A stretch of 64,000 nucleotides of DNA, taken from positions 3,483,501 through 3,547,500 of the forward strand of contig WPIO01000019.1 of the NCBI GenBank assembly GCA_009760855.2, in the 5' to 3' direction. The DNA comes from Cristatella mucedo (lineage: Eukaryota; Bryozoa; Phylactolaemata; Cristatellidae). The position numbers were made by a program, and so were the translations under genes. Positions 33,608 to 53,300 of the stretch are shown in pieces. Below the pieces are notes generated by a model, which was not told the origin of the DNA, made no database searches, and saw only the letters and a program-made list of their open reading frames with translations. Positions within the stretch are counted from its first letter, which is position 1. Each line of letters opens with the position of its first letter.

Positions 33608-35720
33608 GCCAAGTCGTAGCTATACCCCTAACCAACCTCAAATCCTTGGGAGACCAAGCATTCAGTTGTTATGCACCAAAGCCGGAACTCAGCTGTCATA
33701 GTAATAACAATAATAATGACATTTGTATAGCATACCATAAGAAGTAAATCTCATTTTAGACACTTTACACGGTACCCTGACTTTCCATCATAAGACTCGA
33801 AACTGAAAACCCACCTGTTGCTCACAGCATTTGCTTCGCCCATGCAAATCGTCATGGTGACTAACCAGTTAATTTACTTCATTTTCAGCCTGTTGAAGTG
33901 TCTAGAAAGAGATTCAGTTCACTTAATACTATAGAAATGCCTCACTATTAGTATCTACTAGTACATCAGCAATCAAGTGAAACCCACCCACCTGTCATTT
34001 ATGAATGTTAATTTCCGAATGCACATTCAGGTGCAGCCACTAACACAAAGAATTATACAAGTATGCTTACCAAACTGGTCGATGCTGCCCAGATATCCAA
34101 TCAAAGTTCGGCCATCCCTTAACACCACTAGAAGCTTTTCTGTAAATAAGGTAAAACAAGTGCAACCAAGCTGAAGTACCACAGAGTAGTATACAGTATT
34201 ATCGAGATGCACTCAAATACAAACAGTGGCTAATAGATATTGAGAGAAGGCTAGATCAATATCACATCCACAATGGCATCTACAGCACACTTTTAATTCT
34301 CTTTAAGGAAGAGTTTGCCGTCTGTCTTCTACAGCTTGCTAGCCATATCCCTGTGAGCCACGTGTGGGTTATCAGTTCTTGTTTGCATAAAACAATCCTC
34401 AAGCCCCACATGCAACAGGAGACATTCACACAGCAGCTCAGCTAAAGCAGGCCTAGTGATAATAATAATAATAATGACATTTGTATAGCACTATCAGAGA
34501 ACTTAATCTCTTTCTAGGTACTTTATATACTGTAAGGCAAGCATGTTCATATGGTTAATAATATCCTGCATAGCCTCAGCACGAATGAGCACACAGGAAC
34601 AAATGTCACACACCGATGCACCTACTTAGTACCCCCCTTTGGTTCCACTCTTGCAAGCAACGGCATCAGGACACTTCAAGGCAAACATGCAACCAGAAAA
34701 AGGTACCGAAACTCCCAAAAGAAAAGATGAGCAGACCTAGAAGAGATCCTTCCAAAGTTAGATACCTAATCAAGATGAAATAGGTGCATGCTTAGCAAAC
34801 GTAAGATCTAGTCAAGACAGGTCACTGGCAGACCGTTCTAGCTTATAAATTTCATGACTCCCACCACAACTAGTCTCGGGAGCTTGACGATGGCTGCAAT
34901 TGGCTTACAGCCATTAGACACCTTAAATGACTGTCCCAGTACCATCAGCATAATAATAATAAAAAGATATTTGCATACCACCCTAATCGAATCCAATCTA
35001 TTTCTAGGCACTTTAGTTCTGATGGAAAGAGCACTGTAGTTCGCTGTCTCGTTCTAGCAGTTAAGTCACGACCACGACCCTGTCGGTATCGGAGGAAGCA
35101 GCTATCCGTCCCATTGCCAAACGTAACTCCTTAATCTGTGCCATTCCTTAAACGTCCCTCGCTAGGCAGGGCAGCTCTTTCAATTTAGAACTGTTGAGCG
35201 GCGGGTCGTAATACTTGAACATCGACTACTAGAAGTACCGCGATAAGGAAAGCCCCTAAAAGCCACTAAAAAAGGCTGGGGAATTGTCTACGCCTTGGCC
35301 TACGAGATTTACAGGCAGAACAGCAGGTCGACTAAAAGTATCACGCATGCAATTCAATTTCACCTGTCGAGCACGCAGAGACGAACACACAGATACGGGA
35401 AATTTTCCGCGTTACAATTCAAAAGCCTACAATAGGGTCAACTGCTACTCAATTTCACTGGCTCATTATTGATTCCTCGAACATTTCCTTTATTTAGCTC
35501 GTTGAATTAGCGAGTACTGCCAATAATGACCAGGAGGTACTGGGAACCCCTCAAGATTGACTGCAATAATTTTCGATGCTCTATCTCACGTTCTAAGTTA
35601 GGAATACGCGATGAAGTATATAAGAGTCTCGGATCCATTTCCTGCTTCTTTGCTCAACATCCACCTGCACTTACTATCAATTTCCTCCGTCAAGCTCGCG
35701 GTGCCCGGCAGGTAGCTCAT
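25938..35720 (-). CDS. LSM1: LSM1, U6 snRNA-associated Sm-like protein LSm1 (4 exons)
   Basis: LSm1 is the subunit that defines the cytoplasmic LSm1-7 ring, which binds 3' ends of oligoadenylated mRNAs and promotes decapping and 5'-3' decay with Pat1. Coding exons are 35675-35720, 34071-34139, 28762-28877 and 25938-26111. All introns are GT-AG and phases are 1, 1, 0, giving 134 aa (human 133). It starts MSYLPGTASLTEEID. The Sm1 motif (LLVVLRDGRTLIGYLGSID, 18-36) carries the D-G-R loop; Sm2 has IPRGVFLIRGENVVLLGEI (59-77) with the Arg-Gly of the RNA-binding loop. The last exon encodes the charged C-terminal helix typical of LSm1 (SLPIDQILEMQREEQ). Introns 2 and 3 are filled with LINE and SINE copies. 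Identity is secure. Confidence 0.97.
26785..26950 (-). repeat. SINE1 copy, diverged
   Basis: Minus-strand SINE1 core (caataaagaattgccgaatg, tagaagagccttatcggtta, atttaacagcc) with an eroded head. Lies in LSM1 intron 3, sense to LSM1. Confidence 0.65.
27115..27730 (-). mobile_element. L2-type LINE 3' region
   Basis: Begins with the (AAT)n tail and gtatagcaccctcagagaac on the + strand, then reversed blocks of the C-terminal ORF (agtgagttccaggctttagg; agtgcaggtcagcaagaagt). 5'-truncated and frame-broken. Confidence 0.87.
27828..27895 (+). repeat. L2-type LINE tail fragment
   Basis: gcaaagtgcctagaaaaaca then cttagggtgcgac and an ATT-rich end. Confidence 0.7.
28159..28300 (+). repeat. SINE2 copy
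   Basis: tRNA-like head (gctggtttggcccagtgatt), box B in gggctcgagccc, then the L2-like tail (gtgaagcacctgaatagaga, ttaagttctctcagggctct). Antisense within LSM1 intron 3. Confidence 0.85.
28762..28877 (-). CDS. LSM1: LSM1 coding exon 3
   Basis: Acceptor gtttgatgcag; donor GTGAGT. Encodes ANLLLHNTVERIHVGKKYGD and the Sm2 motif, residues 39 (split) to 77. Confidence 0.96.
29343..29517 (-). repeat. SINE1 copy
   Basis: Minus-strand SINE1 with hairpin CACGACCTC-gtgaca-GAGGTCGTG ahead of box B, and the gctgttaaatcagctagt end. In LSM1 intron 2. Confidence 0.8.
29520..30839. other. LSM1 intron 2 interior, no element recognised
   Basis: AT-rich intronic sequence without supportable exons. At about 30320-30365 the unit cccgtgaacctga(t/g) occurs twice. 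Confidence 0.45.
30840..31180 (-). mobile_element. LINE reverse-transcriptase fragment split by SINE2
   Basis: Read on the minus strand, the right part (31070-31180) keeps a QGS..LFLFTIYT reverse transcriptase block. The left part (30840-30925) resumes at LYADATHFYLSF, the region of the catalytic YADD box with the second Asp changed. Between them sits a SINE2 (30925-31062). A dead copy in LSM1 intron 2. Confidence 0.75.
30925..31062 (+). repeat. SINE2 copy nested in a LINE
   Basis: Head ctggtttggctcaggggtta, box B in gggctcgagccctgag, L2-like tail atgaagcacctgggtataga. Confidence 0.85.
31290..31735 (+). repeat. degraded LINE fragments
   Basis: Blocks resembling the LINE region around the RT active site (acgggtgacactcagctcac; cttaacgatgacaagaccag). 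A short L2 C-terminal piece follows at 31681-31733 (tatcccgtcatgacttctgc). No intact frame. Confidence 0.55.
31744..31915 (+). repeat. SINE1 copy
   Basis: Box A region (cccaggaagtaaggtgctct), box B (GGTTGGAATCC), ggtggtgatagcggttaagg and gactgttaaatcagctaata followed by a T-rich end. Antisense within LSM1 intron 2. Confidence 0.78.
32045..32600 (+). mobile_element. degraded LINE reverse-transcriptase region
   Basis: Frame-shifted remnants of the RT fingers and palm: blocks for the NYRPxS segment, for VADRLNTL, and for the AAFDTVDHxIL segment (ctattgaccatcaagtcttt). Many stops. The source is an L2/CR1-type LINE. Confidence 0.6.
33055..33372 (+). mobile_element. L2-type LINE 3' end
   Basis: KSFGDVPLVCMLAELGAHS-like C-terminus, then gtaaagtgcttagaaattta and an ATT run (33350-33370). 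A further LINE piece (cttatctgcactggctcccc) follows directly. Confidence 0.8.
33531..33600. repeat. (AC)35 microsatellite
   Basis: Thirty-five uninterrupted AC units flanked by TATATA on both sides and by an 11-bp direct repeat GCCAAGTCGTA (33505-33515 and 33608-33618). Sits inside LINE sequence in LSM1 intron 2. Confidence 0.97.
33700..33960. repeat. two opposed L2 tail fragments
   Basis: 33705-33775 is a minus-oriented L2 tail (aataataatgacatttgtat). About 33800-33955 is a plus-oriented L2 3' end (gaagtgtctagaaagagatt). Both are short. Confidence 0.65.
34071..34139 (-). CDS. LSM1: LSM1 coding exon 2
   Basis: Acceptor taccttatttacag; donor GTAAGC. Encodes the Sm1 motif (KLLVVLRDGRTLIGYLGSID, residues 17-36) and ends in phase 1. 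Confidence 0.96.
34457..34545 (-). repeat. L2-type LINE tail fragment
   Basis: (AAT)n then gacatttgtatagcactatc and taatctctttctaggtactt, reverse L2 tail, in LSM1 intron 1. Confidence 0.8.
34949..35018 (-). repeat. L2-type LINE tail fragment
   Basis: Reverse L2 tail (ataataataataaaaagata, tctatttctaggcactttag). Confidence 0.7.
35675..35720 (-). CDS. LSM1: LSM1 coding exon 1
   Basis: ATG at 35720-35718, encoding MSYLPGTASLTEEID plus one base; donor GTAAGT. The peptide aligns with the human LSm1 N-terminus (MNYMPGTASLIEDID), which fixes the start. Confidence 0.95.
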
Positions 35721-35744
35721 GGCTAGGGCCTGACGGCTGAACGG

Positions 35745-35752
35745 CCGGAAGT
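35745..35752. promoter_or_regulatory. ETS-type core CCGGAAGT upstream of LSM1
   Basis: CCGGAAGT lies 25 bp upstream of the LSM1 start codon. This is a common proximal element of TATA-less housekeeping promoters. Function is inferred from motif and position only. Confidence 0.4.
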
Positions 35753-35799
35753 AGTGCCTGGAAGGACAGTGGGGCGTCACAACAGTGTCCTCGCTAGTA

Positions 35800-36660
35800 A
35801 GCAGAACTATCCATTATGGCTCATCTTGAGCATCTTTCATGCACTCACGCAGAACTCTGCGCTCTTCATTTCCAATTGAATTTTGTACCTCGCTCATATA
35901 CCTATGTATAAAAGTCAGAAGTCGAGCTTTAATGAGGTTTGGCCCAGAGTTATTTGATGGTTATGTCAACGACAGAATCTTATAGTTTAGCATGCAAAAG
36001 GCAGACGTGACACTTGAATAAGTGGCTACGATTTATTTCTGTGACTTCCTACACGCAGCAAAATCGCGAGCAGAGATATTCCTTGGTTCGATTGTGTGGC
36101 CTGCGGCAGACAGGGTGACGGCGTAATGCCCCGCGATTATGAACTATGAGCTTGACAGTTGAGATTCGATTGAGAACCATGAGCTTTGCCGCTAAATTGG
36201 GACGCTTATGAAATAGCCACGACAAGACAAGGCTAATATCAGCATTATGTATGGTTGTGTACGATTGTTCACTTGCGAACAATGTCACCGAATTGCCCGG
36301 CCTATATTGTCGTAAGCGCCCACTTCAAGACTGGCTCTCTTTGGTTGTGTCGTTTCTCAGTCCCCTCAGCAATGTCATTGGTTCCGACTGGTATTGCGGT
36401 AGGAAGTTGCCCCCTCGTGCAAGCCCTCCCATCTTTGTCATTGGCGCGTCGCTGTTCCTGGACAGTTAAACAACGGACCGACGATTCCTCACCCCCTCCA
36501 ATGTCTTGTGTTTAGAGTTCCCCAGTATTGCTATTTTTAGCTTCCCGTGTTGTGTGTCTCGCGTCGCTATATTATATATTATAAAGTGGTTACAAATATA
36601 AATATCCTTCCAGCGGCCCTAGCCCAGAGACAGCCGCGTATCTACGGGCCTGCATAACTG
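35800..36660. other. LSM1-P5C reductase spacer, no gene seen
   Basis: Upstream of LSM1. Two overlapping + frames (36251-36515) have no family support. Confidence 0.4.
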
Positions 36661-36674
36661 GGACGAGCGGAGTT

Positions 36675-37300
36675 CTATGACGAAACATGTACTCTGTAGT
36701 CCCGGTTACAAAGGCAAAGAAAACCTTTGATGAAGCTGTTGATAGATGATCTTTGTCCATTCACGTCAATATTCTGGAGTCTCCCACTGAGATAGGACCT
36801 GAACCACTGCAGAGCAGTGCCAGTGATGCCCAGGCGAGATGAGAGGCACTCTAGAAGAACTTTGTGAGTATCAAAAGCTGCCGAAAGATCGAGCAAAACA
36901 AGCAGAGACACTCTACCCATGTCTGCATTCCTAAGTAGGTCGTTGTATACCCTAAGCAATGCTGACTCTGTGGAGGGATTAGCTCTAAAGCCAGACTGGA
37001 ACTTACTAGCAAGGTGTGAGGTTTCGATATATGAGTTCAGCTGGTCTGCCACGACCCGTTCCAGTGTCTTTGACAAGAATGGTAGAAGGGAGACTGGGCG
37101 GTAGTTGCTTAAGTTCTCTTGATCTAGTATCGCTTTCTTGAGAAGTGGCCTGACTACAGCTTTTTTGAAAGGTGCTGGGACATGACCTGAGGCTAATGAC
37201 ATATTAATGATGTTAGTTATGCATGGCAGCAGCAGATCAATGCAACGTAGGAGCAGGACAGTGGGAATAGGGTCCAGAGGACTTGTTGTCTTCTTTGATT
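36675..37300 (-). mobile_element. LINE reverse-transcriptase fragment (CR1/L2 superfamily)
   Basis: An open frame of 175 codons covers the RT fingers and palm: NLSNYRPVSLLPFLSKTLER, FQSGFRANPSTESALL, LVLLDLSAAFDT and GITGTALQWFRSYLSGR. The AAFDTxDH motif has lost residues (AAFDTHKVLL), and the fragment stops before the YADD box, so it is dead despite the long frame. It lies in the LSM1-P5C reductase spacer. Confidence 0.9.
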
Positions 37301-37399
37301 GAGATACGAACTTTAGGACTAGATCACTAGTGACCAGCCGAAGTGCAGACGTTGAAGTGTATTTAAGAAGACAGTTGAAGATTCCACCAAAACATTTTC

Positions 37400-38580
37400 T
37401 GCCACCATCATCTAACGTTTAGACACTTATTCTCCGTCATTTGCAATTACTTGTTAACTTGTGATGAAACATGTCCAATCGAGCATTGGGCGTACACACA
37501 TAAAATGACAAACACTCTGCGAAGAGTGCAAATACTCAAAAGGCTTGGAGATCTGGCTAGAGTGGGTGCGTAGCCTTTATTGCAAGAAAGCGCTAAACAG
37601 CCTTGCGCTAAAAGTGGCGATCGTTTGTTGGTCTCGCGAGCTTAATTCGAGTCGCGGTCTAAAAGAATGTGCGGTGTCCGTTGATATCCCTCCAGAGGCG
37701 AATATTCTTCACTCCCAGCCCAAAATAAGTCTTTTGCAGTCCATTATAGATGCATTAAAAACTCGTCAATCTTAACATCTTTTTACACGCTCTATTTTCA
37801 TTTTAAGTGCCGTAATTATACAAAAAAGTAGTTTGGTGAGTTGTAGGGGTTTTGTCAGTATGAGAGGGAGTAGCAAGGAGTTTTCAGGAAAAATGTACGA
37901 TACATCTTCCCACCAGGATAGCCGAGCGATAGGAAACTATGGGGATAGTTAGAAGCGCGGAAAATCTAGCTTATGCTTTACAAATTTGGTGCTATCAAAA
38001 CAGATTACTTGCATTGCCCACAGTAAGCAACGCACGTTCTTTCGTAGGTATAGGTTGACTCGGGATCAAGGCAGTGAAGGTTGCTTGAGTCAAGAGTCAT
38101 AAACTCACCAGTTTAACAGTCTCGTTATTACGCAGTAAAATCAGTGCTCCAAAAAGTTTATTAAAATTCCCTAATCGGATCCAGAATCTTTAAATTCTAA
38201 AGCTTTATCTTGCTAAGATAATGAAATCTGCCAAAAATTAAACCATTCGATAGCTCTCGCTGGCAAACCCAACGATGCAGTCTGGGTGAAAAAATTTACT
38301 AGGTATCACTCTGCTATTCGAATGTATCGCACTGTCATTCCTTTGCATCAGGAGTCGCTCTGTCATTGGTTGCGCAGGCGTTACGCCGTCCTTCGTTTGA
38401 ATCGGGCATGACACTCTCATTTCTTTGTATTGCTAACCCTCAGTAGTGCCTAGAGTATTTAACCAAAAAGCGCTGAGCATTTAGTTTTGTTTATATTGAT
38501 AAATACGGGGCAAGTTTTCATTGGTCAGTTCCCCGGACTTGTAATTTTCTACATTAACCACCCGAGTATCCGCAGCTGTT
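37400..38580. other. spacer upstream of P5C reductase, no gene seen
   Basis: AT-rich, with no supportable exon or recognised repeat. Confidence 0.4.
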
Positions 38581-38588
38581 TGTGGGAG

Positions 38589-38629
38589 CACGTGGCCCAG
38601 ACGTGTTATGAGTAGGAGGGGCTTCCGGT
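38589..38629 (+). promoter_or_regulatory. E-box and ETS-type motif upstream of P5C reductase
   Basis: CACGTG (38589-38594) and CTTCCGGT (38622-38629) lie 107-150 bp upstream of the start codon in a GC-rich, TATA-less stretch. Motif-based inference. Confidence 0.35.
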
Positions 38630-38726
38630 GCATGGGGAGGGTGCTGAACATCTTGACTGACCTACGACCCCGGCGTCCGCCCCATTGTGAGTCCTGCCGC
38701 CGTCTCAACCAGCCGACGCGCCTAGC

Positions 38727-38735
38727 ATGGCATAA
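38727..38735 (+). promoter_or_regulatory. two-codon upstream ORF abutting the start codon
   Basis: ATG GCA TAA, with its stop touching the ATG at 38736 (in the same frame). It could tune translation by termination-reinitiation, or cause initiation at the internal ACCATGG at 38775. Confidence 0.5.
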
Positions 38736-49754
<11,019 letters not shown>

Positions 49755-49885
49755 GAGGCTATCCTAATTTATCGCTAGTGACATGGCCTCAGACTTCAAT
49801 GCAATGGCGAGTGTTGGTACTGCCAAAAGCAGACCAGGTGCAGATTGCAAATATTGTATAAATAATATGAGCCATCACGGATAAA

Positions 49886-49891
49886 AATAAA
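49886..49891 (+). terminator. polyadenylation signal AATAAA for P5C reductase
   Basis: AATAAA 132 bp past the stop codon, the first such hexamer downstream. Confidence 0.6.
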
Positions 49892-50093
49892 AGTGATGCT
49901 AAGTCTAGAACCTGATGAGGGTCACAATGCAAAATCTCCGACAGTTTTTTCACTACCTGTACAATTATTACACAATGCATACTCAGCTACACCTTTGCCT
50001 TCACGACCTGACAACACAATAGGCACAGTGAACTGGTGGCTGGCTACACTCGTGCCCCTTGCAGAGGCCATGTGACTCGAATTGTATAATAGC

Positions 50094-50363
50094 CTAAAAT
50101 GCTCGGTCGAACTTTTCGCCCTTGGAAAGGATTATGTCATCGTAAGGGCTATCCTGCCGAGCAGTGACCAACTGCTGCTTGCACAGCACAAGAACAGTGT
50201 AAAACTTGGCTGCCACCTGCTTGTGACTATGCTTCTTTACCATGTCTTTGAGGCTGACAGTGTTATGTTTGTCAAAGGATTTCGCCAACGTCGATGCCAT
50301 CTGTAGAGTTCTCTTGTTCAATCGCTTATCTTCACCATCGTCACCATTCTCGCGAACTGAATC
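50094..50363 (-). CDS. RAD21: RAD21 coding exon 10 (terminal)
   Basis: Acceptor tttctgtgctacag. Encodes residues 516-604, the SMC1-binding C-terminal winged helix; TAG at 50096-50094. Confidence 0.96.
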   Translation of the reverse strand, partial: DSVRENGDDGEDKRLNKRTLQMASTLAKSFDKHNTVSLKDMVKKHSHKQVAAKFYTVLVLCKQQLVTARQDSPYDDIILSKGEKFDRAF

Positions 50364-53300
50364 CTGTAGCACAGAAAAGGCCACACAGCTTGAAGTAATA
50401 TATTGAAGTGGCAATAACATCTCGTAGCAACCACTAGAGCAAAATATAAATAATTGAATTTATACAGTGCATTTACAAGGCCCGTGCCTGCCTTGCTTGG
50501 CTTCACCAAGTTGATCGTTCTATCAAAGAAGGCAAGTTTGCCCAATGAACGGAATGGTATTTCAAGCTAGGAGCTGAAATGAAAAATTGTCTCTGCTATT
50601 TTCCAAGGGACTACTGGGCCGGATAAAGCAGTCAAAATATAAAATTGCTGTACAGTGATTTTTAGCTTAATAATTTTTATCCAATAATATTCACAACAGC
50701 CTTGAGGCACTAAACTTGTCGATATTTGTTGCCCACTGAAATAATTTCACTCAACACCCTCAGCTATGCACACAAAATGACCACTGACTGACTCACAATG
50801 GTAGGTAGCTAGGCTGCCGGAGATGCAGGCTGGAGGCTACGCACACAGATATACATATGCGGGCGGTTGAGAAAACAGAACACCGGTCACCACTAACCTG
50901 TGAGATCGGGAGTGTGGACAGCTCTGCTGGTAGTTCCACATCGCCATCAGCAGCTACGTCCATCGGCCCGTCCTCCATGCTCTGAGCAGACTGCTCATTT
51001 ACAGGCACGCGGTCCGACGTCTTCTTCCTCTTTTTAAGAGGAGCAACGTCAGGCTCTTCACTTTCCGTTGCCTCAAGAGGTGCTGCTGCAGGCTGCCCAA
51101 TTGACTCATCTTGTTCATCATCCTGTGGACTACTCTGATCACCAGCATCCTCAAACGTGTCTGCAACGCCTGAAAGAAAACACCGAAACGGTCACGAGGG
51201 CCCAATCACACAACACACTACCGTGCATGGCAGCCGCCATAGCACTGCCTTACAACCTGAAGCGTCGCGAGCCATTTCGGGTGGTGAGCCAGGAGAAGCG
51301 GTGGCAGCAGGATGGTCCACTGTACTAGCCAGCTCTTCATCGTCGTCCGCACTTGCTCGTATGGCAATGTTCCTCACAAAAAGCTAAACGGGTAAAAGAA
51401 AAATACAAAGCCCTAACAGGTGGTCGGTAGTGTAGGGATTGCATGACTAGCCATATGTAAGAAGTAGATTTACCAGAAAATAACGTCAAGTCGCAAGCAT
51501 AGACAGTCAAGGCTATGGCTACTTTGCCATAGTCGGTAACAGTATACCACCAGAAACACCACTAAACAACTCAGAAAGACGAGACTCTGCCAAAACTAAT
51601 GCTAAAATGTATCTCTAGAGCTCCAAAGTGCAATAAGAAGCTATTCATGTAAGGCAACTCAAACCAGCAATAGTTAACAATGTCTGTAATCTTACAGGTT
51701 TCGTCCGTGCAAAGACACGACGACACATAACATCCCCAAAGCCGAAGCAACAAGCATAGTCTTCTTAATATATTAAACGAGGTTGGTTAGTATCTTCCCT
51801 ACCTATGCAACTAGTGGCCACAATAAGAATATATCCAAAGATGTAATTAGAATGCCTGCTATCGATTTTAGTGCACCAACTTACTCGTTTTCCGGCTCCT
51901 TGCTTTAGAAAATAAATAGTAATCTCACTCACTCTGGCCCCTTTCAACCGCTCCAAATCAACTTGCAATGCAACGAGTTATAACATGGATATATATAAAT
52001 ATATATATAAACTGTCTTAACATGCTATAAAACGACCTATTATTATAAAGACACATTTGCCCGGAAGTGACTACACAAATATTTAGCCACTGGCCACTAA
52101 TCATTTTGCAGATTCATTTACCTACACCGAAACAGACTGTTCTTGGAGTGACATGTGACTGCAATTAGACTTTCACAAGCATGCTTGTTCAAGTGGTCAG
52201 AAAAATTTATCACGTACGAGGTGGCAGAGGTGAACAGTTCCAGTTGACGTTCACACACACATGACTTTAAAACTATTACCGGACACTAGTCCAGCTGAAG
52301 TCATGCAACATTCAAGTCAGTATTTCAGAAAGATAAGTCTATTTATAGTGTATGTAGCCTGGCATCGTTAGGACCCGGTTTCAAATACACCCTTGTGGGA
52401 CAGCCGAGTTTGTTCAGTCCTTAAGCTACATTAAGGCGCCTGCGACGGTTGGAAGGATGACCCAGTTATTTTGGCAATTTAGCTCAATTTTGGTCAGCTT
52501 TAGTAGATTGAAACAAGAATTCTCTATTTTCACTACTGTCCTTTTTAACTGCCCACTTAAGCTCCGACTCAACTGGGCATTCCGGCTCTAATGCTGAGCT
52601 ATGGTCTATCAAGGCGCCAAATGGGAATTACAATAACTTTGGCTGAATTGCTTTTAGCACGCGATCTCTCACTATTACCGGCAGATGAATAAGTGCTACT
52701 TACAAAAAGTTTTTTGGCTTCACGGCAAGGTGGCAGCAAATTATATATCGTTTTCAGCAGCATCATTTTCAGTACCATGCTATCAGTATGCACGTTAGCA
52801 CTAACCAATTGACATGCTTCCTTTTCAGCCCCTGCAAAGTGCCTAGAAAGAGATTTCGATCTCTTAGAATTATTTACAAATGTCTCATTATTATTGCTAT
52901 TATTATTACGAAATGCCATAAGAAAACTGGATAAACCATGATCCATACTATTTAGGTACTGGTGAGCCGTAATGGCTCACTAGGTAAGGCGGTTGCTTTT
53001 CACGGCCCCTAGGTCGTGGGTTCGAATCCTGCGGTGGGCGATCCTTTATCGCCACTGCAAGCGGTGGTGATAGTCGTAAAAACTCTTCTGTCGCTATACA
53101 AAAAAGGCTGTTAAATCAGCTATTCATTATATTATTGTTATTATTTCTAGCAAACCATTTACTTAAGTATATCATTACATGCATGATCTTGGGTGGTTAT
53201 TTAAAAGAACTACTTAGTGACTTTTAAGACCGACCCTATTCCATCCACAGCTTTATATTTACATGCACTCGCAGTACAGCCCCCTCGCACCTATTAGCCG

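Noticed and set aside
52599-52946. Minus-strand 115-codon ORF as a RAD21 exon
   Set aside because: No similarity to RAD21; exon 7 joins directly to 51383 in phase (LSK-LFVRN). It overlaps an L2 tail.
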